From NCBI GenBank assembly GCA_030686995.1, contig CM060696.1:117121449-117185448 (forward strand): 64,000 nucleotides of DNA, in the 5' to 3' direction. The position numbers and the translations under genes were made by a program. Source of the DNA: Artemisia argyi (lineage: Eukaryota; Streptophyta; Magnoliopsida; Asterales; Asteraceae). The notes beneath the pieces are model-generated. The model worked only from the letters and a program-made list of their open reading frames with translations. It ran no database searches and was not told where the DNA came from. Positions 34,384-45,911 of the stretch are shown here, piece after piece. How positions within the stretch are numbered: the stretch's first letter is position 1; each line of letters begins with the position of its first letter.

Positions 34384-36855
34384 ATTATGGTATCAGAGAC
34401 CAGGCTGCGACTTGTAGTACATTAAACATGACCTGTGAAGTTTGGACCACTAAGTTTCCACTGTAGGCGCTCACAAGATAACCTTTGATATTTGCCGTAA
34501 GATCTCCCCATAGGAGCATAAGTTTTGATCGGTGAGGAATGGGTAGACTAGGACATCTATGTTTTTGACACTTGTTTACGCATTACTCTGATTCTTCCGT
34601 TTGCCTCTAGTTAAGCCTTATAAGAACTTGTGCCCCAGAAGTTAAAAGGTCTTGCAACCCATGTTTGATTTCCAAGCGAGTGGAATACTCCTGACACTAC
34701 ATTGATACCTTACACCATTGAGTTTCACTATTGATTTTGATCTCCATCTCTGATTTCCTTGATAAACATTTTGATACTTTCTGATCGTTCCAAAGATTAT
34801 TCAACTATAATGTGTTTGACACATTTTTTGAATTTCGTTCTTATGTTAGACACAATGTGTCGTTTGATACTACTTGACTTTGCATAATCCAATTCTTCTC
34901 TACGAAAACTGTAATATTTATTAACCATGGATATAGGAGTTTTGTTCCCTCCCTTTGAGTGGTGAACCTTGTTTTCCAACCAGTTTCCTTGGAAGATTGT
35001 GATTTTGATAATATCTCCTTATGACATTGTTAGTTGAACATGATGATACCGAAGACTGATATCCCTTACACTTCACTTTTGAAAACCATACGATGTTCGT
35101 ATTACTGATGATTCACACTCTACCTATCACTTGTGCTAATGAGCTAAACCAGATCCCAACCTTTGAACTATCGGCTTATCCATATCAATACTCTTGACAA
35201 ACCATGTATTTGACTCTGATATATGAACTATCTATCCAGTTTGAGGACCGTATTCGTTCTATGTATTCGTTTACTTTTGGTACATCTAATTTTGAGGCCT
35301 CTTGATTTCGGACTGGATGGCCCTTCATAAGCTACCATGGACTGCCGTATCCGATTTATGACCTTTAACAATCTACTTTGTTCTACTATGTTTTGATGAC
35401 TCTCGATCACACAAATCTGTTACTATAAAAGATGTTCATGACTGACTTACCATCAACGGAGTATACCTCATGCAGCACGTGGAGATTTTAGTTCGGGTAT
35501 CAAGATTACCAAACTAGAGGAGACGAACTATTGACACATAACCTGGAGTTGACAGCGGCAGTGTTACCTTAAAACCTGGAGTTGTGACAGAAGACCTGTC
35601 AAAGACCCACAGTCTTGTTTCTCTATTCATTTAGTTGTACTAAGATGAATTGAGATCAGAAGCAGATTTTCGGATGGAAGGATGCTCGGTGATCAAGACA
35701 GAGATTCGCAATTTCACACCACAATTCCATGAAGAACTGCCGAAGGCTTGAGGAACCAGACTTAAGTTTGTTGTTTTTCTTTTCACCATATGAGCTGATG
35801 GACAACCATGGACCGACTACTCGAGCTTGGAACCTTGAAATTTATGTTATGAATGGATTGACTCTTTTGATGACGTACCTTGCTTTTGATGGACATTCTA
35901 TGATTTTCGTTATTCTTATGATTAGTTTCATTTTTACTCTTGGTTATATGGCTTGATTTGGTTACGTCATTGCGAGTTCCACTTGTTTTGCCGACTTGGT
36001 TTCATTATTGATCTTGACTAGGACCAACCCTAAGTCTTAGTTGGACTATTAGGTGGCTTATAGATTTTGTTTCACGATCTTGAGATAGAGTATGACAATC
36101 ATGAGGGCATATTATGTGAGGCTAGTATTATGACGCCTGATCAACGTGATAATACTGACATCATGTAAGTGCACTTATTGTGTTCATAGGATATCTTGAG
36201 TAGGGCCTAAGAGAAGCTTTAGATTTTTGTTTTTTTGGCGACTATCTGCGATTAGTGAGACTTTAGGTTCTTTCGACCTATACGTCTGATCTTCCTTATC
36301 GCCGTATGATTTGATATATTTGGATCTTCGAGAATATGTTTGTTGACCTTTGTATCTTGATAATGATCTTAGGGTTCATTGTAGATCTTTCTACCGTCTG
36401 ATGTTATCGATTGAATTGTCTTCTATCTACATGAATGCCTTTGTTCATTTTGAGGGGTACACCTGTGTTTTGCTACTTCTACGATTCGCGTATGTGAGAC
36501 CATTACTTTTGGATTGTTTGATTTAGGACTGGATTTATATGGAACCAAATTTGGATTGTTTAATTCTTGTACGTTTCGAAGGAGGTTTCCTATCGTCTAA
36601 CTCTACCTCCTCAGCTGTTGCATGTTCATAACATCTTCCGAGTATCTCTTCCGAGGGAATCACTCTTATCATTCCTTGCATGTGACACCCTACTCGTTGA
36701 TTGAAGTCACTTGTTATGTTCTTGGAAAACCATATTAGATCGACAAGATAGAGTCATGAGAAACCAAGTTTTCATGTTTTGCATAATTTGATACGTCTTC
36801 ATTCCGTTCTCATTTCAATTTCGTGGATGAAATTTTCTTTTTAGAGGGGAAGAGT
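34384..36855 (+). pseudogene. degenerate interior with RNase H and integrase C-terminal relics
   Basis: No long open frame. Around 35521-35600 the reading THNLELTAAV followed, in a shifted frame, by LKTWSCD resembles the RNase H block that in gypsy elements reads THDLELAAVVFALKIW. Around 36588-36665, YRLTLPPQLLHVHNIFRVSL matches the C-terminal end of chromovirus integrase. A Phe-rich ending lies just before the polypurine tract (36843-36855). Gag, protease and RT are missing or beyond recognition. Confidence 0.6.
34388..34400 (+). promoter_or_regulatory. primer binding site of chromovirus-like element
   Basis: TGGTATCAGAGAC, four bases after the LTR end; matches the initiator tRNA-Met type primer site used by many chromoviruses. 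Confidence 0.8.
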
Positions 36856-39800
36856 TGTAAAACCCTAAAATCTTGAACATTTGAAATCCCTAAATTACCC
36901 CTCAACTTTGAACTTATAAAAATCATTATTAATCCAAAAACCTAAGTTATATAAATCCTTGAATCTCTAACAAGATTCCTATAAACTATGAAAGTAACTA
37001 ACACAAGCTACTACAAAATCATATCACATGACTAAAAATGTCCTCTTGGGTCGAATATTCACAACACAAGTGTATACATAACTTTTGGACCTTAATACTT
37101 GAAGAATGCATGCAAGCTTGGCCCATAATACTTGAAGAATACTAAAACTAAAGCCCATGAAATATACAGGAAATCAATAATTTGGCTAGTCAATATGTAA
37201 CTCCATAAATCACGAAAATTTTGATTCCTTTCCATCTATAATATACGCTCCTTCCCATATTATTCTCTCAAAACTCTTGGCTCTCTCTCTCAAAATAACA
37301 ACACATTTAAAAACCCTAGAAAACTACAAAGTGTCGGCTAGGATTTCTCTTCCTCCCATTCTTTTGGTTCAAGGTGAAAAAGCAAGGTCCGATTGTGTCT
37401 TTCATTCGATGATTAGGCGTGGTACGTGTGTGGCTAGAAGGTAGCATTTGCTGGTGGTGGAATTCTGTTTCGACAAGGTGTTGTAGTTGTGGGTATAACC
37501 TGGTTCGAGGGGCGTCTGGATTGGCCCGTATCAATCTCGTTCCAGTTTTTCTTTTTATCACGCTACGAAGGTATCAAATGCTCAGCCATGTTCGATTAAT
37601 TATTCTTGTTGTTTTCTTTTGATCGTATGCATGTCACCATAATCGGCTTGAATGCTTGCATGACTCGACTAAAACTTGCATGAAATAACGAATTTTTGGT
37701 CCTAAAAGAATCGGCTAGAGCCTTATATCAGTCGAATGATTGCATGCTTGATATACGAGTTATGTTACTTTGAAAACCATAGACGAATCACATAAAATAT
37801 CGATTCTAAAACCCACCTAATCGGCCTGTTTTGTATCCTTATAAATCAGTTGGACTCGTTGCTATGACTCACTTATTCTCGACATGAAACCTACTATAAA
37901 TCTTCTTCATATACGAATATAAGAAAGTAAATTGAACATGCTTGTTTTTTTGGAATTAAAAAGGGGTCATGGCGGTTCGATTCGACAAGCATGCAAGGAA
38001 CTATATAAAAAAAAGGGTCAGGTTAATGTTTGCATGTATGTTGGGGTAGGGTCAAATGGGTATAAAATTTTTGTTCAAGCTGTTTTAAAATAAAAGAAAA
38101 GCATGCCTGTTTTAGTTTATGTCTGATTCGAAATTAAAAAAACAAAAAAGGCTACGATCTGGCTTTGGTGTCACAAGAAAGTATCGCGTGTTGTTTTGAA
38201 TTCGAAAAGATTATAGAAGTATGTCTCGGTTTGGTTTCGTGTCGCAACAAAAGGCTTAACTACATGGTTATTTTCAAATCGTTCATATATAAAAATAAAG
38301 GGTTTTCGTTTTGGTTTATGTCATGACAAGAGGGTCGCGAGTTTAGATTGTGAGCTAGGACTAGGATTTTGGTTCGGATAAATATGGGAAGAGTACGATT
38401 AGAGTTAGAGTTTTGAAAATGATCTCGGTTTTGAAATTTATAAAGATTCGGTGTAAGTGATTAAAAATATAAAAGGGTGCAAATCAATTTTGACATTGTT
38501 TCTGTAATAAGCTAGTACGAAGAAGAGAACTTGCATGTTTGTAATATTTGTTGAAACTAAAATATGATTTATATGACAAATGACGCTTTAGACCCTACAC
38601 TCTTCTATTTTGACATTTTCAACCTTAAGATTTGCAATATTGTCAAAATTAACCCTAATCTAATAATAATGTTCCTTTTGAGTATTTTAACTAAATTAAG
38701 TACTAATTAGAATTATAAATTATAAATGGGCTAATATTGCTATTTCGGAAAAAGGTACTAAAACGGGAACTTACTTGAAATGGAAAGTTAATATACTTGG
38801 CAAGTTACTAAAAATAGAAAGCCGACTAAAATGAGCAATCTGATTCAAGATAAGTTATTAACAATAAAACGATTCCTAATTCATGTAGATTCATTGAAGA
38901 AGAAGTGAACCATCTTTCTTGTGTTATCTCCTTTTGATCTCATTCCATTTGCTAATGTATAGATATTCTGACCTATCTACAGGTTCTCATGCACTCTTGT
39001 CTTTCCTATTCCTTTGATATCTTGAACCTTGTTATGTTCCCTTGATTATTGAACCCTGCTATGTTCCCTTGATTATTGAACCTTGCTATGATCCTTTTAC
39101 AACTGAACCTTGCTTGAAACTTACACTATGATTCTTGGACCTTGAAATAACCTTGTCATGATACACTTGATATAATAAACTTGATATGGTAATATTGACT
39201 TGAACCTTGATTTGAACCCTATGTTAAAATCACTTACTTCGATCTTTGACTTATACCTTGTCTTGAAAACCTATACTATGATACTTGATTCAAACCTTGA
39301 CTTGAACTTGATATAACCCTTGATATTTTGAAAGTACTTTTAATATTATAACCGGATGTGAAAACTTTTAGTAATTATATTATGAAAATGTTTTGAGGAA
39401 AAACTATTTTTAAATAGGGGTTATAAACATTATGTAACACCTCATTTATATGAAGTTTCACTAATTTTATGAATATTTATTTTAAGGACTACCTTATTGA
39501 AAACCTTTAATTCATGAGAACCATTATTAAAAGATTTCTTTTAAATGAACATTTGACATAAACATTTGAATTGAACCCTTGCCATAAACTTTTATTTGGA
39601 ACCTAATATGAACCTCTACATTGAACTTATGACATGAGCCTTTACACTAAAATCTACGTATTCTCTCACTATTGAACCTTTACCTTGAACCTTAAACATG
39701 AAATCCACATGAACCTTCTCAGTATGAACCTTGGTATAAACCTTTCCATCTTGAACCTTTTTTACTATGGGCCTTGATAATAAACCTTTTAATTTTAATC

Positions 39801-40786
39801 TTGACTTGAACCACTTGATATGGACTCTTGACTTGAACCACTTGATATGAACCTTGTACTTGTACACTTGATATTTGACTTGACCCTTGACCCACAGTTT
39901 GAGACTACGAGCCACCACTTGTTATACTTGGTACTACTTGTTGTGGAGTAACCACAACCATAACATTGATGCACCAATGTTATGTACTCTAGTGGGGCCG
40001 GAGAGATGTCCCCCACCGTCTCTGATATTGTTATCGACTACTGCTATGATTGTTATTGCCCTGTAGGGGTGTATGGATGCATCCTAGATTTGTCTTGACT
40101 TGATACTTGCTTGGGCTACGACCATTATGATTATGACTTGGACTACATTATATATTTACTTGGTGACCGGGCTTGCGTGCATTGCAACCCCTCACATCTT
40201 GGGAACTAGCTACTCCAACCCTTGGAGGTATCCCCTCATATTATACTTGGTATCCCGAGGTCTCCCCTCCGGATGCATGGTTACTTGATTACTTGACTTG
40301 ACTTGATACTTGATTGGATTTGGGCTCGCGGTGGATAACTGACCTGACCAGTATACCTTTTATACCTTACACCTTTACAACTTCAATACAGGTTCTTCTT
40401 ACTTCGGTTGTACTTCCTTTATGCTTTACTTTATCCTTCCTTTGTCTTGTATATATCATTCTATATTGCTTGTTACTTTCATATTTGTTCACTGGGCTCT
40501 CGTAGCTCAGCCGCATTTCTTTTCCTGCGGCAGGTTTTAGTAGGAAGTTGGGTTATGAGTGGAGAGTGCATTGGACTTAGACGACTTTACCTTGATAGCT
40601 TTTGGATTAGTAGGAGCTTTTGTACATTCCAGACTTACTCATTTGTACTACTTTCTTTTGAACTTGTACTTCAGTCTCCCTTGTAATCTTGATACTCATT
40701 TGTATTACTTGAGATGTATGCTTGTGCTTGCTTTAATATGTCACCATAATGTGGCACTTCTACCCTTATTGGGTTGGGGTGTTACA
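36856..40786 (+). repeat. 3' LTR of chromovirus-like element, 3.9 kb
   Basis: Nearly identical to 30440-34383. The 27-28-bp TATGTTCCCTTGATTATTG unit has one copy fewer here (about 39033-39090), and small indels account for the 13-bp length difference. Confidence 0.92.
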
Positions 40787-40791
40787 TTATT

Positions 40792-42094
40792 TGCCGAAAA
40801 TGGGATTCAATTTAGATTTTCTTGTCCACACACTTCCCAACAAAATGGAAAATCCGAAAGGATGATTTGTACCATTAATAATCTAATTCGGACTTTACTG
40901 TTTCAAGCTCATCTCCCTCATATTGGGTTGAAGCCCTCAACATGGCCGTTTATCTCTTGAATATATTACCATCACGTGCCATTGACAATGAAGTCCCATG
41001 CACCCGCCTTACTGGCACTACACCAGCTTGTAGTCTTTTACGTGTTTTTGGGTGTCTTTGTTACCCTCATCTTGATGCCGACCACAAACTTAGAGCCCGT
41101 GCTACACCTTCTATCTTTTTTGGCCACACTCCTAATCATTGTGGATATCGTTGTCTAGACCTCAACACCAATAAAATCATCATTTCACGACATGTTACTT
41201 TTGATGAAACAGTTTTTCCGTTTGGTTCCACGACACCCAATGTCAGTCCCTCGTATGATTTTTTAGATGACACCTCAAATTTAATCTCCAATATAATCAA
41301 ACAGTCACCTACATCTACTACTGTTTCACCTCAACCTCAACCTAACACGCCTGCTCCTACTATCCCCATTGATGAGCATAATTCTCCTACATACGGTACA
41401 GCTTCCCCAACTGCGCCTTATATTATTACCCCGCTTCCCACACATGTCACTAGCCCATGTAACCAACATCCTACCCCCGTTTCCGTTTCCCAAGATCCAC
41501 CAACTCCACCTGTTAACCCAAACCCTGTTTCGATTCACCCCATGGTCACACATTCTCGTGTCGGGACTACTCGTCCTAATCCCCGTTATGCTGGTCATGT
41601 GTCTACTATTTCTCCTTCACCTAGGTCATATAAGGATGCTTTTAATGATCCCAATTGGCTAAATGCCATGTATAATGAGTATAATGCAGTTATTAAAAAT
41701 AAAACTTCGACTCGTGTACCTCGACCTGAGGGTGTCAATATTGTTCATTGTATGTGGTTATTTCGCCATAAATATTTGGCTGATGGTACTCTTAGTCGGT
41801 ACAAGGCACGTCTTGTTGCCAATGGTAACACACAGATTGAGGGAGCTGATGTTGATGAGACTTTTAGTCCGGTTGTTAAGCCGGGCACCATTCGGACTAT
41901 CCTTAGCTTAGCTATTTCTTGACATTGGCCTGTTCACCAGCTTGATGTCAAGAATGTTTTTTTACATGGTGATTTAGCTAAAACTGTTTATATGCATCAA
42001 CCTCCCGGTTTTCGGGATCCAAAGCATCCGGATTATGTTTATTTATTATGGAGGTCTCTTTATGGTCTTAAGCAGGCACCTCAGGCATGGTTTC
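40792..42094 (+). pseudogene. copia integrase C-terminal half and RT start
   Basis: Continues the copia integrase cut at 30439: ENGIQFRFSCPHTSQQNG with the catalytic Glu in KSERM (about 40856). A one-base frameshift near 40920 separates this from [15 protein letters not shown] onward. A Pro/Thr-rich linker (about 41270-41600) leads into RT with [24 protein letters not shown] at 41920-41922 interrupts it before HQLDVKNVFLHGDL. RT breaks off at 42094 after SLYGLKQAPQAWFQ, before YVDD. Confidence 0.85.
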
Positions 42095-42867
42095 AAACCA
42101 CCTTGCTCTCTTCCATTGCCAACCCCACCTCATCTCAACAAACTGCCAATGTTCCACCACCACCACCATCAACCAATGACCCCATTCTACCCAATCCTCG
42201 CCATGGGTGCTCACATTGTGAAACCCGCTTTGCTCTCCAACACATTCTTGAGCGTCTAGATGTTCTTTCTCATCCAAACCAGTCTAGAGTGTAAATTTGA
42301 AAGCTTTGCCCCAATTAAGACTATGTTGGGTGGTTTCTTTTTATAGATGTTGGATTTTATTCTCTTTTATTTTCCTTTTTGCATTTTTATTTTCAGAAGT
42401 AGGACGTTGACTTTTTCATTTCTTGCCTTTGACTTTTATAAAAGTCAAATTTTACTAGAAATGAAATCGGTTCTACTATATTATGTGCATTGTTGGTTGA
42501 CCATTTAGTTGTTGTGATTGTGATATGGTTGCTTATCTTCTCATAACTTGTTGTGGTTGCCTTATTTCTCACTTGTCTTTTTCGACAATTAACTCTTTCT
42601 TGTAGGTTCAAAATCCATCTTTCCCAACTTGGCACCCCAACTAGGGGGAGTATTGTCTAAGGGGGAGCATTTGGCTTGAATCATTCCGCTACGCAACTCT
42701 TTTTTTTGTTTCGACAAAAAAGAGGAGAAAAACATATTTAAACCTAAACTATTTCTCATCATTCTAATAAAACAAGTTTAAATATAAATTTTTAAAGACT
42801 TAACACTATAATTAGTGATTTACTTTAAAATAAGTTTATGATTTGTCCTCAATAAAAAGGGGGAGAT
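42095..42867. other. unrelated sequence fused to copia RT, with polypurine runs
   Basis: The frame continues without a stop from copia RT into unrelated sequence (a Pro/Ser-rich segment and HCETRFALQHILERLDVL) up to a TAA at 42292-42294. I do not recognise that segment. Further on, GGGGGAGTATTG (about 42643), GGGGGAGCATTTGG and AAAAAGGGGGAGAT directly before 42868 are polypurine tracts, so the right part belongs to the 3' end of the LTR element that follows. The junction between the two lies somewhere in 42295-42640. Confidence 0.5.
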
Positions 42868-43966
42868 TGTTAATACAAATATCACCTAAAAACGTTATTT
42901 ATATTTTACGATATTTGCTAAGTTTTGTTAACGACAAAGTGTAAGCTTTAATTTTTAGCAAAACATGAATATAGCTTTAGTCTTTCATAACTAGACTTTA
43001 TTTCATATAAACATTACATTTGCTACATTTATATTTTATATAAAACATAATATTTTTATATTTCTAAAAATAGAAAATATTGTATAACATCATGACATAC
43101 ATCATGTGTAATCGTAGAAAGATTTCCAAAATATTTAAGTTGACTTTTGGAAAGATCGCATGCACTTTTCGAAAGATTCTTACTCAACATATCTTACAGT
43201 TGACTTAAAGGAACTTGATTAGATTTGGATAAATATGGAAAGATTTCTTGAGTATTTGACTGTCAGACCTGGCGGAACCCTTTGGGTACAAGGGCGAAAC
43301 CCTTGTTTTGGTTCCGCCGGTTCCGCTAGTCTGTTGTCTTGGTTGGCTATAAATAGCAAGCCACACTCAAGAAATTCTTCATCACTTACCATTTTAATTT
43401 ACACATACATTCTCATTTCATTCATCTACCTCAGTAACATTTCATTTGTGTGAGATCTTTTGTAGCAAAGAAGATTACAAGTTCATCCGAAAGTTACAAG
43501 TCTCAACATAACGTGCAAGTCTTGTTAGCTTAGCATTGTGTAAACTCGTATAGTTTACACTTCATTTGATTGTGTAATTTCAGTAGTGATTGGTTAGTAT
43601 TTTAGTCCTTAAAATACATAGTGTGACGGGAATGGTTGTACCCTTGTAAAAGAACTCGACATTTAGCTTTGTGTCGGAAATCTTGTGTAAGCGACGTGTA
43701 AGGTTTTCTCCGCCGGTGAAAGGAGCCTGTTGACTAGTGAAAGAAACTCTCAAGTTGGATACTCGAGGCGTGGAGTAGGGAAAGGAAAAAGAGTCCTTGT
43801 AGCCGAACCTCGATAAACGTCCGTGTTGTGATTTGATCGTTTCTTACTTTATTCTTGCATATTACTTATAGTTTATTAGTTTCGATTATTGATTACACGT
43901 AATACTTTAAAAGTAAATCAAGTTAAAAACCGTTAAACTATTCAACCCCTCTTCTAGTTTTCCACA
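42868..43966 (+). mobile_element. copia-type 3' LTR, 1.1 kb
   Basis: Begins TGTTAATACAAATATC right after a polypurine tract and ends near TTTTCCACA at 43966. TATAAATA at about 43349 is the promoter. The size, the repeated GGGGGAG runs upstream and the TTCAACCCCTCTTCTAG end fit Sirevirus/Tork-type copia. There is no 5' LTR in the window. It is the last element before the host gene region. Confidence 0.6.
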
Positions 43967-45534
43967 AATTACCTGAATACAAGTCCAATTCCATCTCCGA
44001 AATGTAAATCCCGTCACAAAACAAAAACACTACTCGAACATAAAAGAAAAAACGAAGAAGATCTCAGTTTTATCTTTTAATACCCACAAATTTGTTCTTA
44101 ACAACAAAGGTATTAAAAAAAAAAATCATTATAGATCTTTCGAAACAAACACTCAAACAAATAAGTAAACCTACCTGAGACCTTCATAGAAGATCTTGAA
44201 GCCGAAACTGAGATTACCAGGGTTCGTGTGGTTATTCATTTTGTGAATTTGATTCAGTTCGTGCGTTTGTGTTGGTTCTTATCGAATTCTTACACAGTGG
44301 GTGGAGAGGTATATGAGGTTCGTCGGTCGCAGGAGATATTCATGGATCTACAGTAGTTTTTTTCTTTGTGTGTTAGAAAATAAAGATTCGTGAATAATCA
44401 CAGATGTAAAGATTCGTTGATGGAGCCTGTGAATGTTGGAGAGATGATGGTTGTTATGGTTTTTAGAGAGATCTACTTTTTTCCTAAAATGATGATCCCA
44501 CAAAATAAGTTACGGGTTTTCTTTTAATAGATACATTACTAAAAATTAGAATTCCTAAAATTGAAAATAAAACTTTTAACTTTAGTTTAATGCAATTTTT
44601 GGCACTTTTAAAAGAATTTTAACATTTGATCAAACTCATCCAATAGCTCAGATTCATTTTAAGAGTATTGTAAAGTACTGCATCTAATATTGGTATTGCA
44701 TAGAATACAACAAATTGTTATACCATGTTGGGGGGCTGGGTTGATGACATGCATGAATAAACGATATATGGGCTACTCATAGTTTGTCCATCCACTGCTG
44801 TAAACGTGGTACGTGAAGTGCTACCAATAGACTATATATTAAAGTCATAAATAACTAGCACTAATAACACATGTAGGAAATAAATGCGTATAACACAAGT
44901 ATGTAAAAGATTCTTCCCACTTTGAGTAAACGATAAGATTCAATTTGGAATATATATTTGACATATTGAGAATATATTCAAGAATATATTGACACTTTAT
45001 AAATGACATTCGATTATAACGATTCTCTCACCATTTCACAACTTAAATAAGACCGCTAAACCTAATTATAAATATATATAATTTCTCTCTTTAACTTTAT
45101 AATAAAACACTTTAGAGTTATCATCCATCTTGATCGTCAGAGCTTAATCCCGAGACAAAACGTTGAGACAAAACGATAAACCTAATTATAGATTTATTTG
45201 TTTGACAATCAGGTTGGTATATCAATTTTCAAATTGCAAATTGACTCAAAGTCATGTGTGCACCCTAACCCAACACGTTACCACCCTTGATAAACAAACT
45301 TGAATCGACAAATAACTTGTAGATTCAAACTATAGTTTACGTAAACTCAATACACTCATCTTAAATTTTTATTTGCAATTGCAACTACAAAAGGTAAGGT
45401 AGGACCAATAATACTAACACCTCAACTATTTCCACGTAACAAACCTCCAACACTATCCAAAACCACCGCAAGAAACTCACCAATCCCGGCAAAGCTCACA
45501 AAATTACAAAACTACCCCTCTTCCACTCCACTAA
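43967..45534. other. host intergenic region upstream of TPP2
   Basis: No gene is established. It probably contains the TPP2 promoter at its right end. A possible minus-strand exon is listed separately. The sequence from about 44860 is AT-rich and unremarkable. Confidence 0.5.
44175..44239 (-). other. possible first exon of a minus-strand gene
   Basis: Minus-strand ATG at 44239-44237 opens 22 codons (NPGNLSFGFKIFYEGLR) ending at a strong donor CAG/GTAGGT at 44175/44174. The rest of such a gene would lie where the retrotransposon LTR now sits, so it may be disrupted. The evidence is one short exon only. Confidence 0.2.
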
Positions 45535-45550
45535 ATGCAAACCTCATGTC

Positions 45551-45558
45551 TATTTAAA
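45551..45558 (+). promoter_or_regulatory. candidate TATA box of TPP2
   Basis: TATTTAAA, 113 bases before the ATG at 45664. A start site about 30 bases downstream would make the ATG at 45535 untranscribed, which favours 45664 as the start codon. Confidence 0.4.
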
Positions 45559-45663
45559 CACCCTTACGTGTCACCTCATTTTTATAACCAAAACAAAAAC
45601 ACAAACACATTGTTGAGTAATACTAGTAGTAACAAAAAGAGTGTTGAAATAATTAGGTCAATA

Positions 45664-45861
45664 ATGAGTGATTCATTATCATCATCTACTACTGATACTA
45701 ATATAAAGGAGGTAGTTACTGATGATAGTTTGAATAAATTTAAACTGAATGAATCCACGTTTTTAGCGTCACTTATGCCGAAGACGGAAACTGGCGCTGA
45801 TCGGTTTATTGATGCTAATCCCGAGTATGATGGACGCGGTGTTGTCGTTGCGATTTTCGGT

Positions 45862-45911
<50 letters not shown>

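Larger units (their letters stand above)
30440..40786 (+). mobile_element. Ty3/gypsy chromovirus-like element, LTRs longer than interior
   Basis: Two LTRs, 30440-34383 (3944 bp) and 36856-40786 (3931 bp), are near-identical, roughly 97 percent by eye. The interior is only 2472 bp. A perfect TTATT target duplication (30435-30439, 40787-40791) sits in the copia integrase. Ends are TGTAAAACCC and GGTGTTACA. Primer site TGGTATCAGAGAC and polypurine tract AGAGGGGAAGAG are in place. Interior relics include an RNase H stretch and an integrase C-terminus typical of Tekay/Del-type chromoviruses. No intact gene remains, so it is a non-autonomous, LARD-like derivative that probably moved with help from a relative. 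Confidence 0.88.
26977..42094 (+). mobile_element. Ty1/copia element with short LTR, nested and truncated
   Basis: A 134-bp LTR (26977-27110) is followed at once by the primer site TGGTATCAG. Then come gag, protease, integrase and part of RT. The protease context NWNMDTGASSHL and the short LTR fit the Ale/Retrofit-like copia lineage. Two insertions interrupt it: a 1.4-kb LTR in gag (27979-29387) and a 10.3-kb gypsy element in integrase (30440-40786). RT breaks off after GLKQAPQAWFQ at 42094; the YVDD motif, RNase H and 3' LTR are absent. Stops in integrase and at 41920-41922 make it dead. Confidence 0.85.

Noticed and set aside
42068..42277. Minus-strand frame rich in Trp and Val across the copia junction
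   Set aside because: It is the antisense shadow of the Pro/His-rich plus-strand frame.
45535..45663. Upstream in-frame ATG as the TPP2 start (43 extra residues)
   Set aside because: A TATTTAAA at 45551 lies after it, so the transcript probably begins downstream. Kept only as an alternative start.
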